A stretch of 64,000 bases of DNA from Flaccisagitta enflata (Eukaryota; Chaetognatha; Sagittoidea; Aphragmophora), in NCBI GenBank assembly GCA_965153355.1, contig OZ231127.1, forward strand, positions 44,950,001-45,014,000, read 5' to 3'. The position numbers were made by a program, and so were the translations under genes. Positions 1 through 20,489 of this stretch are shown piece after piece; within the stretch, counting starts at the first letter, position 1; every line of letters begins with the position of its first letter. The notes under the pieces are model-generated. The model had not been told where the DNA came from and ran no database searches. It saw nothing but the letters and a program-made list of their open reading frames with translations.

Positions 1-38
<38 letters not shown>

Positions 39-45
39 TGTCTTC
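1..45. repeat. (GTC)n microsatellite at window edge
   Basis: Continues beyond the left edge of the window. Confidence 0.9.
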
Positions 46-460
46 GTTGAGAGTGATTGGGACCCACGTTAAAAGTTATCGTTGCTAGGATCGGGTTTAT
101 GGTGTAGCAACAGAAACCTAATAACTTCTCCTTCCAAGGCTTCATTGCCTTCCTTTTTAAAGTTTTATTATTATTATCCCTCTAAAAGAATCCCCTTTCC
201 TGGAGTTTTCAATCCTAACGGGATTAAATGTTCTCTTTTTGAGAGAAAGTAAACTCGAGTTTGATTTCTTTACGAAAATATTCCGCGATAACACACTGGA
301 AACATGGTTTGATCCGTAGACATTGATGCCCAACTCGTTTGAAAAGGGTTTGAGGAAACACATATATAATTAAACAAGAAGAAAGCAAAGCAAACTTATA
401 TGTGTGGCTGTCTTCTAGTCTTTCAATTTCTAGATTATTCCTCCAGCTTTATGTCTCTGT

Positions 461-815
<355 letters not shown>

Positions 816-934
816 TCATTCCAATCGCTAGGCTCCACGGCATCAAGTTTCAGCCTCACCTCCTGTCGCCCAAAAATTTTACATCGGCGATGAGCATGAC
901 GAAGGAAGCTAGAAGTAGAACAACAACAACAATC

Positions 935-972
<38 letters not shown>

Positions 973-1057
973 AAAGCCTATAACATCAATAATGGGGACA
1001 AAATATTACCACGAACATTATCATCAAAACAACAACAACAACAACAACAACAACAGC

Positions 1058-1151
<94 letters not shown>

Positions 1152-1197
1152 TGAGAAACAGATCAAAATACAACCAAAACATTTTAACGGCAACATC

Positions 1198-1289
<92 letters not shown>

Positions 1290-1290
1290 C
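935..1290. repeat. (ACG)n and two (CAA)n tracts
   Basis: (ACG)n at 935-972, (CAA)n at 1029-1150 and (AAC)n at 1195-1290, separated by short unique sequence. They form a long open frame of Thr/Asn, which I regard as spurious. Confidence 0.9.
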
Positions 1291-1605
1291 TTCGCGAATA
1301 CTGACGCAATCACAACATTCAACTTCTCCGGTTCCCAAAGTTCCCGCATTTTGATAAATACTGACGAGGAAGAGGATGAGGAGGAAAAGGAGGAGGTTGA
1401 GGAAAAATACGCAGAAACTTGGTCTTGGATTGGGAAGCGAGGAAGTGAGTTGAGGAGAAGTGGATGAGGAGGGGGAGGAGGAGGAGTAGGAGGAGGAGGA
1501 GGAGGCTTATCACATTTGCCATCACTTTCTTCCTTGCCCCAGCTGCGCGGTAATCGAAGTGAGGAGAGCGATGGAACGATTTCCCAATCTGGATCATCGA
1601 AAAAG

Positions 1606-1724
<119 letters not shown>

Positions 1725-1870
1725 AACTTGAAATCTCTTAATAACAGTGCTATACATTTACGCAACAATGAGTTGCGCAACAAATTTAGTGATAATATGG
1801 CCGAGATGCCTTTGGATGAAAAGTTCGAATGATGGAATGTCAATGTAAAGAAATGGAATAGTGATTTGAT

Positions 1871-2028
1871 CAACAAGGCCGGATACACGGCACGGCCACC
1901 AGTTGCGGATGGGTGGGCAGGGGCGGAAATGCACGTTTTCCCACTTTTCGACTCGATCACTTCAGACTGACGGACGGACGGACGGACGGACAAAGCCTCT
2001 TATAGAATTGCGTGTCCGCAACTAAAAA
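1871..2028 (-). repeat. GTCGCG-palindrome element, copy A
   Basis: Minus orientation: AACAAGGCCGGATACACGGC at the left, then GGGTGGGCAGGGGCGG, (GGAC)n, and CAAAGCCTCTTATAGAATTG then CGTGTCCGCAACTAAAAA at the right. The palindromic end is GTTGCGGACACGCAA in plus sense. Confidence 0.65.
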
Positions 2029-2040
2029 TGGCCCTGGAAC

Positions 2041-2660
2041 GGCACTAATGGAACGTACTATTTCAACAGGGGTTTGCATGAATTTCACGAAGCCGTGGTA
2101 AAATGATAGCATCGTTGAGATTGGTTATCCTGTAAAATCTTCAATTGATGATTCGTTTTCTTTTGAGAGTGTTGTAAAAGATGCATAGGTGACGCGACTC
2201 TCATACTTTGAATAATGTCTTGAGCAGTAAAGACTGTAAAAGAAGCAAAATTAAGCCGTAAGATTAACGCCGAGAATTTCGAAATGAATGGCCCTCTCTT
2301 TGCGAGAATCGGCAATTGTCGATGCGTAATTTTTTTCTGATAAGCGTCTCCGTTGTAACGGAATGTCGTGAACTCACGGGCAACAATAATCTCTTGGGAT
2401 AGTCTCAGGTCAAACCTGCCACGGAAGGTCTTACAATTCATGTTGCCAATGCCGATTAGTTTTTAGATTTCTTTCTGTTGATATTTCTTACAGCGATAAA
2501 AATCACTACCTCTACAATTTGTTAAGGAAATCCGCCCATTCCGGATGGCATTTCTTTTTGATTTCTATTTATTGAAACCCGCTTGTAACAAATCTATTTT
2601 TAGGTCTTTGAATATACGTTGTTGTGGGATTCAACTGCATTGGGTCCTTTGGTCTAATAC
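2041..2660. other. unassigned unique sequence
   Basis: No gene or recognised repeat. A 118-codon minus-strand frame (2441-2085) has no visible family. Confidence 0.4.
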
Positions 2661-2666
2661 GTGCCT

Positions 2667-3266
2667 TGAAAAATACGTCTGTCAGAGTGCCTAGAAAAAA
2701 AAATTGTACTTCGCCTAGCAAAGATATTTTTCTTTTGCAAAAATGCTTTAAACTGTGCCATTGCACAACTTTCAAATCAATCGGGAACCATCTGTAGGGT
2801 GACTTTGAAGTTTCCATAGATCTGTATGAGAGATACAAAATTTGTATGATAGAAAAAAAGATTCCAATGATAATTTGATGCAAATTTCAACCTCAACCAA
2901 AAGATGGTTCATGATTGATTTGCAAGTCGCGCAATGGCTTATTTGAAAGCATTTTTGCGAAGAAAAATTATTTTTGCCACGCAAATTACAATTTTGGCTT
3001 TTCTAGGCACTCTGACAGGGTAATGTTAGGGAATTCAATCTCGTCACTTATTTTTTCCCGCAAAGACAAATGTTCAATTCAAGCTTACTCGAGCTGAAAC
3101 AAATAAAACCAAACCCACACCTGGCCCCAACCCTACTCCTAATCCCCACCCTAACCCTAACCCCCACCCCATCCCTAGCCCTAAAACATTACCCGCTAAA
3201 AACACTTAAAAACAAATGACTCGGATTGACATCGCTAACGTGACCCTCTGACAGACGTATTGACGT
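2667..3266. repeat. inverted repeat with ~118-bp arms and a split end
   Basis: The arms 2678-2794 and 2902-3019 are reverse complements around a 107-bp spacer. The outer motif ACGTCTGTCAGAG (from 2671) reappears inverted both at 3006-3017 and, in full, at 3246-3260. The right end therefore looks split by about 225 bp that includes a CCCTAACCCTAA-rich stretch (3116-3185). Confidence 0.6.
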
Positions 3267-3334
3267 GGCTACATCAGATGATGGAATTCACATCTCGTCT
3301 CCATTTCTAATCGCGACTCAATAATGAATAAACC

Positions 3335-3417
3335 ATTTTTCGGTCCGTCCGTCGGTCACATACTCACTTTCAAGTTTCGCGTTCCTGCCCACCGTCCGTG
3401 TATCCGACCATGTTTCC
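3335..3417 (+). repeat. GTCGCG-palindrome element fragment, copy B
   Basis: Only the GGTCCGTCCGTCGGTC core, CCTGCCCACC and the GTGTATCCGACC end remain; the palindromic end is missing. Confidence 0.45.
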
Positions 3418-3959
3418 TGACGATGGCGACTCGCGTGATTTTTGGCGTCTAACTTTGGATTCACGCGCAATCACGTGATTAACGTCAAATCGATTTTCGA
3501 TCGCGCGGGAAAAATTACGCAGACTAAACGCAGAATATCAGAAGAAGAATCGAGACAAATGCGAAAAGAAAAGAGGCAATCGCGCAATGGACAGAACCGA
3601 GTAGATCACGAGATGCGTCCAGTGTCTTTTTTGTGAAACCTGATGTGCCGAAAGACCAACCAATTCATGATGGAAAGCAAAGGAAAATGCTTACAGGCAA
3701 TAGGCACGCTTAAAAACAAAACAACAAGTGCGTGACATCCTCGCCCAGGTTGTGATATTATAAAAGGGCTTTGCAGAGTTGCATCTAGCCACTTGTAGAA
3801 ATGAGAAGACGCATCCGAATTGGAATAGCGTGACGATTTCATTCAAATTAGGGGATGATTATTTAGAGATAATGCGAAGATTTTCGATTATTTTCTTTCG
3901 CTTGATTGATAGGTTGAGCCCCTTGCCCCCGATTTCATCCCCCATTTCGTAATCTAAAG

Positions 3960-5230
<1,271 letters not shown>

Positions 5231-5233
5231 ACG

Positions 5234-5688
5234 AGTTTTTAGTTGCGGACACGCAACTCTATAGGAAGCTTTGTCCGTCAGTCCATTGGTCGGTCAGCAC
5301 AAGTAGAAAAAAAAAAGGGAAAATGAGATTTTTGGAAGCTTTTTATTTGCGGACATGCAACTCTATAAGAGGCTTTGTCTGTTGGTCCATCCGTCCGTTG
5401 GTCTGTTGGTCCGTTGGTCTGTCGGTCTGTCAGCATGAGTCAAAAAGTGGAAGAACGAGCTTTCTGTGTTTTTTTGCGTATGTTCGTGTACATGTGGGAC
5501 ATTGGGGTGTAGATGGGGGTTGGACGCCCCTGCCCACCCATCAGCAACAATATTGTGGCCCCGCCTCACTTGTTGTGTATGTGTCTGAGTTGGGGAGAGA
5601 GTTGGGTGGGGGGTTGGGTGTGAATGAGGGTTGCCGACCCGTTCGCAACAATATTGTGACCCCGCCTCACTTGTTTTTTCTATTCTTT
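5234..5688 (+). repeat. GTCGCG-palindrome elements, two tandem starts (copy C)
   Basis: Two consecutive 5' ends (TTTTTAGTTGCGGACACGCA near 5236, TTTGCGGACATGCAACTCTA near 5346) each lead into GTCCGTTGGTC repeats. An AACAATATTGTG-CCCCGCCTCAC unit then occurs twice (near 5546 and 5646), which suggests a duplication within the element. Confidence 0.55.
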
Positions 5689-5701
5689 TAGGAATTCAAT
5701 T

Positions 5702-5980
5702 ATTTCTCCTCTTTCTTGATTTTTTTCCTTCTTTTTTTTTTTGTCTTCATTTCCCTTTTTCTTTTTCTTTTTCTTTTTTTTTCTATATTTCTTTCTTTCT
5801 TCCTTCCTTCCTTCCTTCCTTCCTTCCTTCCTTCCTTCCTTCCTTCCTTCCTTCCTTCCTTCTTTCCTTTCTTTCTTTTTTCTTTCTTCCTTTCTTTCTT
5901 TCTTTTTCTTTTCTCCTGTCCTCATCTCTTCCTTCCTTTCTTCCTGTCTTTCTTCCTTCCTTTCATTTTCTTTCTTTCTA
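5702..5980. repeat. pyrimidine tract with (TTCC)n
   Basis: T/C-rich stretch with (TTCC)n at 5800-5862 and TTTC variants around it. Confidence 0.9.
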
Positions 5981-6792
5981 AAAGAAAAAGTGTAAGAAGC
6001 ATTGAAAGCGCGTAACGCGAACGCATTACACTGCCCTCTCATAGCAAGATCAGGTGAAAAGTAACATTACTGTAGGTTTTTTTTATTGTTTTGTATAGAA
6101 TCTAAGCTCTATTTACTGGAACTAATGAAAATAAAATCTTGTCAAGAGCGCTTTTGGAGATTTTCATAAAAATTGGTGGTTTTAAGCCTTCTTTTTCCTG
6201 TAGATTCAACTGGGTATTTCAGAAATACTTTTTGTCAGCAAATTCGTATTCTTGGTGAAATTTCCATTCATTTGATAGGTCACAACTAATCACTGACGAT
6301 ACAGGTCGTACAAACTAGATTACGATCTACTGCACGATCTAGGTAATTCTCGTCTCCAATAGATACGAGAAGAGATAGCTATATATCGATTATTAGATAT
6401 AGCTAGATATCGATTTCCGATACGATTCACTATTTTTTTCATAGTTTACTTATCAAATTCTAAAATGGCGGATTTTTAAGACCTTTTTTCTGAACCATAA
6501 CACGATATAACGTAAGAAAAATGGATTAAAATTGATGATGCCTGTAAACCCCTTCTTTCATTTGAGTTGTGTCTGGTGTCTGTAGCTTTATTCGTTTAGA
6601 AATGGTGTAGGTTTGAAGAAAAATAACACCAATTGCTAAAGAGGGCAATTATTGTTTTATTTTCTCGATTAGCAATTTTTGTCACAATGTTTTTCTTAAT
6701 AATGCAATTCAGACATGAATAATTTTCCTTGGCATGAGTATGAGCTAGTCATTCAACCTCTTTTGTCTATTCTTCTTTTTGAAAAAATCGAG

Positions 6793-7095
<303 letters not shown>

Positions 7096-7227
7096 CTGTC
7101 TCGGTGTTGCACACTGGACATCGGGTCAACGATACAGGAAGGAGTCTCGGTCAGTCTGTCCGATACGGGTCAATTTTTGCGGTGATTAGTCGCAACATAT
7201 ACTTTTACATAGAAATAAGATTTTCAG

Positions 7228-7269
7228 TTTTTAAGCCACCGTTGCAAAATCGTAACGGTGGCTTAAAAA
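7228..7269. repeat. perfect hairpin, 16-bp arms
   Basis: TTTTTAAGCCACCGTT and its exact complement are separated by 10 bases. It lies inside the loop of the larger inverted repeat, next to its right arm. Confidence 0.8.
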
Positions 7270-7559
7270 TCGAAAATTGCATTTTTGGATAAAATTGTAT
7301 AGTGCGACCTATCAAATGAATAGAAATTTGATCAGGAATTCAAATATGCTGTCAAAAAAGATTTTCAAAATACCCAGTAGAATCTACATTGAAAAAAGGG
7401 TACAAACCATCAATTTTTTATGAAAATCTCAAAAAGCGCTCTTGACAAGATTTTATCTTTATTTGTTCCAGCAAATAGAGCTCAGATTCTATACAAAACA
7501 ATCAAAAAACCTACAGTAATGTTACTTTTCTCTGGATCTTGCTGTGAGAGGGTAGTGAT

Positions 7560-8480
7560 TAGCAACCAAATACGTTGGATGCGATGCGTAACGCGATGCG
7601 CGAGCTGCTGGAAAACGCGAACGCTCTTGAAAATCCCGCGCATCCTTAGCCCTGTTCGAGATACCATCATACTCTTTTGGCTACAGCTTTTTTCAGCCTC
7701 ATGCTAAAAGATTTCTGAAACCAGATTTGAATTCCCCACGCAATAACCTACATTGCTATCCTGAGTCGCTCGCGTTACCAAGCGATTTGCGGCCTCATAT
7801 GACGGTTTTCTACACTCATTAGTTATTCCTTCATTTTTAATCAAATTTTTCCGACAAAAAATCATATTACTCGATAGCCTGACGATAAATCTACTTGGTT
7901 TTGAATGATTTTTTGTGATATTGGTGAATTTCAAGCAATAAAATAGATATACATCGTGGTTTTCAAATTCTGACAACTTTTTTTTACACTGCAATCCTCT
8001 TGATTTCCCGCTGACTTCTTGCCTACAATCGGAAAACCAATCGGTATTCCCACCGATTCATAAATGAACCTTTTTTGCCTAAATTAGAGCAGAAAATTCA
8101 GTTCGTCCGTTTTTGTTCAAAAGTAATGTTGTCCAACTCATGTGATAAAAATTGATGAAGTTATGGCGGTGTTATATTTCATGACATATTTAGCGTAAAG
8201 TCAATGTTTAAAAGCAATCTGATGATAACTTTTACTCCTCTATGCAGATTCAGTGGCAGAGGGAAAAGAAACGATGAAAGCAGATCAAAGACGACGACGA
8301 CCAAAAAAAAAAAGTAAATAAATAAAGAATAAAAAATAACAACAAAAAATAGAAAAGAAATCTACAAAATTTTTTCTCAAGCTTCACTCTCAGGCCTTTA
8401 GTCCAATCAGCAAAACTAATCGATTTGTTTGATCGACTACAGAAAATTTCGGCTTTCGACTATTTCAGCCTGATATAAAA
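7560..8480. other. unassigned unique sequence
   Basis: No supported gene. Short palindromic GATGCG/CGCGATGCG words occur at 7575-7610. Confidence 0.35.
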
Positions 8481-8540
8481 ATGATTGCTAGTGGAGAAAA
8501 ACACTCAATCAAAGACCACACACACGCATGTACATGCGCT

Positions 8541-8617
8541 CTGTCTGTCTGTCTCTTTGTCTGTCTGTCTCTCTGTCTGTCTCCCTCTCCCTCTCTGGCT
8601 CTGTCTATCTGTCTCTC

Positions 8618-8669
<52 letters not shown>
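8541..8669. repeat. imperfect (TCTG)n/(CT)n
   Basis: Mixed TCTG, CTCC and CT units. Confidence 0.85.
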
Positions 8670-8699
8670 CTCAGTTACAGTGGTCCTATCAGTTCCCAT

Positions 8700-9516
8700 C
8701 TCTGCTAACCTTCACTTAAACGCATCGATGTAATCTCACCCTCCCTTTGATGGCTCCCGTTCCTATCTTTAGTCTTGACCCCTTACTTACCTCCCGCCCT
8801 AACCCTCACCGACCCCTCACTTACCCCTACTATATCCCGTGATAACCTCTCATTCAACCCCACCAAGGCTCAGCTCCGTAAGATGCCCATCTGTCTTATT
8901 TTGGCTTATTTGTCCCGCGTATTGGTCAAAAGGGTCAAAATTCACACCCAAAATGCGCTGCTCCACCTTCATAACTCCCTTTCCAATTTCTATCCTACGA
9001 ATTCATGAAAACCACACGTCGACCCCACACACCACACCTACAACCACAGTAAGCACACGGAGAAAACTCTTGTCACTCTAAATGGAAGAGATGAAGTTTT
9101 TTTGTTTATCAGGCTGCTGTCATTATTGGCCGAAAAAAAGTAGGTAGGAGCTGTGCCATTGCTATATGCGAATGAGGTACCAAAGAAACCTGTTATGAAC
9201 TTATCATACAAAATATACACATTACGAAGTGATCTCTAGACGTCCAATGAGCGTAAATGTCAAATAAGCGTATGCTAAAGTTTCATATGAGGGCAGGCAG
9301 AACGCGCATTATACATACATTGTAAATCGGGATGTCCGTTCGTCAGACCGTCGTCAGGAAAATATTCTGTATCTCTACATACTGTTCGCGCATCGGTGTC
9401 CAGCACGGCGCTCCTAGCTCCTGCTCAACTACACACCGCATTTTCCTTTTTCCATCTTATTCCCTACCGTTTTAAACTTTTTCCTCCCTTGATTTACTGT
9501 CTTCGTTTTTCTCCGA
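8700..9516. other. unassigned sequence
   Basis: C/T-rich to 9070 (repeated CCCTAACC- and ACCCC-type words), then unique. No gene supported. Confidence 0.35.
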
Positions 9517-9688
9517 TTTTTTAAAATCGCGAACACGCGACTCTACACCTTGCCGTGTCGGTCGGTCGATCGGTCGGTCGGTCGGTCTATCCGTCCGTCC
9601 ATATCATTTTTAAATTGCGAGAGGTTTTTGCATTACTGCCCCTACCCAACCATCCTTGACTGTCCTGCCGTGTATCCGGCCTTGTTTC
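9517..9688 (+). repeat. GTCGCG-palindrome element, copy D
   Basis: ATCGCGAACACGCGACTCTA, then (GGTC)n/(CCGT)n, CCCTACCCAACC and CCGTGTATCCGGCCTTGTT. Complete by comparison with copy E. Confidence 0.7.
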
Positions 9689-9999
9689 TTATCCTTTTCT
9701 ATTTCCTTATCCTTATCCTTATCCTTATTCCCATCTGATAGTGTTTTTTTTCTTCTGCGCTACCCCAAAGCAAAGAAAGGAAAGAAAAAACGAATCGAAA
9801 ACCGCAGAACTCCGGCCCAAGCCCGGCCTCGGCGCTCCTTGATCCACTCCTAGCTTTGCACTTTCTGTTTCAGTCCATCCCCTTGCAGCTTTGCCATCTG
9901 CTAAGAAATTTCTACAAAAATTCCCTCATTCCAACGCTGCAGAAAACACGCTCGCTCTTGTTCTTTATACTGTATTTCCTTCCTCTTTCTCTTTCCCCT

Positions 10000-10159
10000 T
10001 TCTTTATTTGTTTCTTAGTTTCATCCATAGTTTCTTGCTTGGTTTCTTTCCTTGTTTCTTTCTTTGTTTCTTTGCTCTTTTCTTTGTCTGTTTGTTTCTT
10101 TGATTCTTTGATTTTTTGTTTTTTTTTGTTTCTTTGTTTCTTTGTTTCTTTCTTTTCCA

Positions 10160-10197
<38 letters not shown>

Positions 10198-10291
10198 CCC
10201 TTTATTTCTTTCTCCCTTTCCTCCTTTCTTTTGTTTCATTCTTTCTTTCGTTTCATTCTTTCTTATTATCTTTCTTCTTTCTTTCTTTTTT

Positions 10292-10326
<35 letters not shown>

Positions 10327-10485
10327 CTCTCTCTGTCTCCTACTTTTTGTCTTTCGTTCTTTCTTTCATTGTTTTTCTTTCTATCTTTTCTATAGATTCC
10401 TTCTTTCTTTTTTCCAGCTCAGCCAATGGTCTGTCTGTCTGTTTGTCTGTTTGTTTTTCTGTTTGTCTGTCTGTCTGTCTTTTTG

Positions 10486-10566
<81 letters not shown>
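10000..10566. repeat. (TTTC)n, (TCTG)n and (CT)n block
   Basis: TTTC/TTTG variants to about 10420, TCTG units 10431-10495, (CT)n 10496-10566. Confidence 0.9.
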
Positions 10567-10567
<1 letters not shown>

Positions 10568-10628
10568 GTAAGTGTTCTTAACTTTCTCACGCGCTTTCCG
10601 CGATTCCATCTGCTGGCTCGCGCTTGCC

Positions 10629-10890
10629 TTTTCTTCTTCTTCTTCTTCTTCTTCTTCTTCTTCTTCTTCTTCTTCTTCTTCTTCTTCTTCTTCTTCTTCT
10701 TCTTCTTCATCTTCATCTTCATCTTATTCTTCATCTTCATCTTCTTCTTCCTCTTCACTTTCTCCTCTTTTTTCTTTTTCTTTTTCTTTTTCTTTTTCTT
10801 TTTCTTTTTCTTTTTCTTTTTCTTTTTTCTTCTTCTTCTTCTTCTTCTTCTTCTTCTTCTTCTTCTTCTTCTTCTTCTTCTACTTCTTCT
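10629..10890. repeat. (TTC)n and (TTTTTC)n block
   Basis: (TTC)n to 10765 with TCA variants, a hexamer (TTTTTC) array 10766-10829, then (TTC)n again. Confidence 0.93.
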
Positions 10891-11100
10891 TAATCTTCAT
10901 ATCAAAAGTGACTCTCTGCTCTTCCTCTTCTTCCTCCTCGTTGCCTAAAAACTTTTTCCCACCGCGTTGTGCGCAATTTGGTCTTTGTGCGCACAACTCG
11001 CTCTGATGGCATTTTAGATTTCAGACAGATGATCTGCAAATCTCAGAACAGAGGATCTTATCTGTGCCAGAGAGCTCGAGAGTAGATGCGCCGGGAAACA

Positions 11101-11104
<4 letters not shown>

Positions 11105-11175
<71 letters not shown>

Positions 11176-11193
11176 AAACAAACAAACAAACAA

Positions 11194-11286
<93 letters not shown>
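11105..11286. repeat. (GA)n then (AC)n
   Basis: GA 11105-11172, AAAC bridge, AC 11198-11286. It is just downstream of the PGM-like stop codon. Confidence 0.95.
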
Positions 11287-11289
<3 letters not shown>

Positions 11290-11404
11290 TTACTGACATT
11301 AGTCTATAATATTGAGATTATTGTCAGTATTCATCTTCATCAATGCGAATGAAGCATAGTAGTAATTGACTCCATCATTGTTAGTATTTGATCTTCATCA
11401 GTCA

Positions 11405-16382
<4,978 letters not shown>

Positions 16383-16387
16383 AATGG

Positions 16388-16680
<293 letters not shown>

Positions 16681-16682
16681 TG

Positions 16683-16895
16683 AAGTTACTATTTCCGCCG
16701 CAGTCTCTGGTGATCACTCATCAATCACATTCGGTATCGACGTGCGCGTGGGAATCCATTCCTGCCAAGAAAATGAGCACGTGATTACCCGTAAACGCGT
16801 GTGTCCGCGCGTGCACGTGTTCAGTGCACTATTCATCTCGTTCTAAGACTAGACCGTGACTGTCTCCCTATATCTATGTATCGCTGATTCTCTTT

Positions 16896-16960
<65 letters not shown>

Positions 16961-17110
16961 CTCATACCGTACTTAAGAAACGGTCGAATGGACGTGTGCG
17001 CGTGAGAGTCCAACTTTCTCATTCACGCAAGCGCGGGCGGTCATCACGAACCGATCATCAGTCTTTGGACGATCATCAATCAATCAATCTTCACGTGCGA
17101 TGGTATCTTG
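16683..17110 (-). promoter_or_regulatory. upstream region of the PGM-like gene
   Basis: Single-copy, comparatively GC-rich sequence beyond the (CAA)n tract, with two CACGTG E-box palindromes (near 16779 and 16814) and several GCGCGT/ACGCGT words. It contains (CT)n at 16899-16957. The promoter role is inferred from position only; no TATA box is obvious. Confidence 0.3.
16899..16957. repeat. (CT)n microsatellite
   Basis: Short CT tract in the PGM-like upstream region. Confidence 0.93.
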
Positions 17111-17643
17111 GGATGGGAAAGTTCGGAGGCGGATTCACGGCCGTTTTATTGTTTGATTTTGGGGATGTTCACAAAATTAAGAAAAAATTTCTAACATTAG
17201 CTAATTAGTAAAAAAAAAGCTATTATACTGAGTTGAAGGGAAATTTCATCTTTGGAAAAGAAAGATTGAAAAAATATGGTAGTGAAAATTTCAAAGCCTG
17301 GATCCTTCACGACTGCACGATAATGTTAAATGAAACTGTGTTAATGTTATCAAAAGATAATAGAAACGATATCGTTCGGCATGAAAAAGAGCTTTTTTCG
17401 GACATGAGCGGTTCCTTTTCATCTTTGCTCCCACCTGATAAATACGACAAGCATTCCAACCCCCGCCCGCTATTGACCCCCCACTCCCTCTTTATCATTA
17501 CCCTTTACCCCCACAATACGTTCCCCACCCCACAAGACTCTCTTACCGATCAAAGATCTCCTTCCATCAAATCACAGCGGGATGCCATTTTTCCTAATGA
17601 ATAACCATTACCGGTCCACTCTCTCTTTTCGCTCCCCCTCCCT
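17111..17643. other. unassigned sequence
   Basis: A 123-codon plus-strand frame (17233-17604) has no visible domain, and its 3' half is C-rich low complexity. Confidence 0.35.
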
Positions 17644-17944
<301 letters not shown>

Positions 17945-18245
17945 CCTTCCCCTGTTCGTGATGGATTGGTACCCTGCAGGCTCTAGCAAGGAAAGTCTAT
18001 TGTTCTCTTTCGCTCTCTGGACTGACGGTGCTCAAGGCTCCGATAATGGAACCATTTCCGCGATCGGAGCCAACGACATATGAAATCAACGGCAGTCGAG
18101 GCTAACAACAATCGAGGCCAACGGACAACGAAGTGAAGTAACAGACGATGCTAACAGTAAGGCTTAAGTTCCATTCTGCATTTTCAAGTTTTATAGCCCA
18201 AACCTTTAGCATCTCAACCAATAACCTCCGGCGCAGGTACCATCT

Positions 18246-18401
18246 TTTTGTCGCGGACACGCGACTCTACACCTTGCTGAGTCGGTCGGTATGTCGGTCC
18301 GTCCGTCCGTCCGACACATTTTTGAATTCCGAGCGGTTTTCGCATTACTGCTCCTGCCCAACCGTCCGGGACTGGATTGCCGTGTATCCAGTCTTGTTTT
18401 A
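18246..18401 (+). repeat. GTCGCG-palindrome element, copy E
   Basis: GTCGCGGACACGCGACTCTA, (GGTC)n, TACTGCTCCTGCCCAACC and GCCGTGTATCCAGTCTTGTT. It is about 155 bp and closely parallels copy D. Confidence 0.7.
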
Positions 18402-19380
18402 AACTGAGGTTGCTTACATTGGCCGACTGTGTATTACCAGAACAAACCAAACCTGACGATGCTGATAATGAAAAGCGTTATCAAGGACTATGTCAGACAG
18501 TAAAGACACAGTTGGAAAGATAGACAAAACGACGAAGGTAGAGTGTTGAAAAGTCGAGGTGCAAACGAAGACCATATTTGGCATGTCAAAACATTTTTTT
18601 TTTTAATATTCTAGATTTTTTTTATTTAGATTTTTTTTATTTAGATTTTTTTTTTCACCAAAGAATTTAATTATTATATCATATTTATTTCAGTTTTGCA
18701 TAAAAAATCATTGGTAGACAAAAAAGAGAGTGCTTACCAAGTCATTGGGGAAAAGCTCCTTCACTCGTTGCCTAGATAACCCCTTTATTCACTAGCTATT
18801 AGGATCATCTCAGTTTTTTTAATGTGTTGTTTTTTCCTAAACGAAAAAGGGAAAAATTTAAACCGTCGTCCTAGTGGAAGAGAACAATATGCTGATCTGG
18901 AATCTTTAATGTGAGCTCAACGAGGCAAGTATTTCTATTTTTAAGATGCCGGGACTGAAAATGAAAAAAGAAAATTGTTCAAATTTATATTTTTTTGCTG
19001 ATGAAAAAGAGGTGAAAAAAAAGGAATTTTATAGAAAATTTGATTTTGCAACTTGACTTGTCTTAAGGAAAATTCTAAGTCTTTCTCAAAATGCAAAATT
19101 TTGCATTTTCAAAAACATGGCCTCATTCTAAGAACATACATGTATAAGATGAAGGCCATGTTCTTAGAAATACAAAATTGATCAATTTGTTAAAATCGTA
19201 GAATTTTCCCTTCACAAGTTTAGAATTTATGCTTTACCATTTTTAAGGAATCAATTACTTTCGGTGATTATTCCTTGTCATTATTGATGTAGCAAAACAA
19301 TGCCTTTATCTTACTAGGTTTTCTTTCACTAGTGAGATTAAGAAAGATTACAAAACTAGAAAATTTATTAAAAAAATTAT
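18402..19380. other. AT-rich sequence with hairpins
   Basis: No gene seen. It has a perfect 22-bp palindrome AAAATGCAAAA/complement (about 19088-19109) and an 11-bp-arm hairpin at 19127-19168. Confidence 0.4.
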
Positions 19381-19566
19381 GTCATAGTCATGAATATAAT
19401 TAGAAAAAGAGACTGAAACCGAAACTTTACCTTTGTTTGCACCCGACAAAAGGGAATTCCTGAAAACACAATGGTCATGAATAGGATCGGAACTCGGGGC
19501 CGGGCCCACAAAAACGGTGTATTCAATTTGACCAAAGATATCGGGAGCGTCTTTATCTCTGCAACA

Positions 19567-19569
<3 letters not shown>

Positions 19570-19660
<91 letters not shown>

Positions 19661-19676
19661 AGAGAAAGAGAAAGAG

Positions 19677-19749
<73 letters not shown>

Positions 19750-19790
19750 GAGAGAGAGAGAGAGAGAGAGAATGAGAGAGAGAGAGAATC
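19570..19790. repeat. (GA)n with GAAA-type interruption
   Basis: GA runs with an AAGAGA array at about 19652-19682. Confidence 0.93.
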
Positions 19791-19994
19791 AGAATCGCTG
19801 CCGGTAACCAGCAAGGCAAGGAAATGATATTGATTAGTTGGTTATCAATCGCTCGCAAAAATCGGTCCTGTCACATGTCATATCATCATAGTGTTCGCGC
19901 GCGCCCGGTGTGACTCAGGGAGAGGCGCGGCCAATTCATGGTTAGGCCTCGGAAAAGAAAGGTCATTTTTTGGCCCATTGGAGAAAAGAAAAGG

Positions 19995-20095
<101 letters not shown>

Positions 20096-20311
20096 GTGAC
20101 TGAGGCGGGAGTGTGACAAACAGTACAGTGAGCGGAAGAACAGAGGCAATTAAGAGGATTATCAGTTTGCCATTGACAACGACCTGTAAACAGTAAAAAC
20201 AACTACCAAGCTGGCATCAATGACAACAACAGTGACTACAAATGATTCAAACAATACTGGCCCGTTTGGACAAGACGATGCGCCCACGTGCACCAGCACC
20301 AAAGCAGTATT

Positions 20312-20322
20312 TACAACAACAA

Positions 20323-20417
<95 letters not shown>

Positions 20418-20437
20418 CCAACAACAACAACAACAAC
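20312..20437. repeat. (CAA)n microsatellite
   Basis: Gives poly-Gln and poly-Thr frames of about 80 codons. The sequence right after it (GATGGACAGAGCCTCTTATA) matches GTCGCG-element ends, so a coding role is unlikely. Confidence 0.9.
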
Positions 20438-20489
20438 CGATGGACAGAGCCTCTTATAGAGGTGTAGAGGTGCTAAGGCGCATCTAAAA

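Noticed and set aside
3116-3185. Interstitial telomere
   Set aside because: CCCTAA units are irregular and few (mixed with CCCCAC and CCCTACTCC); noted only as telomere-like words inside a repeat.
17233-17604. 123-codon plus-strand ORF as a gene
   Set aside because: No domain, no splice context, and the C-terminal half is C-rich low complexity; insufficient support.
20220-20487. Poly-Gln/poly-Thr protein with an N-terminal unique part
   Set aside because: The downstream unique part is a fragment of a GTCGCG-element end and the upstream part shows no family; treated as a CAA microsatellite.
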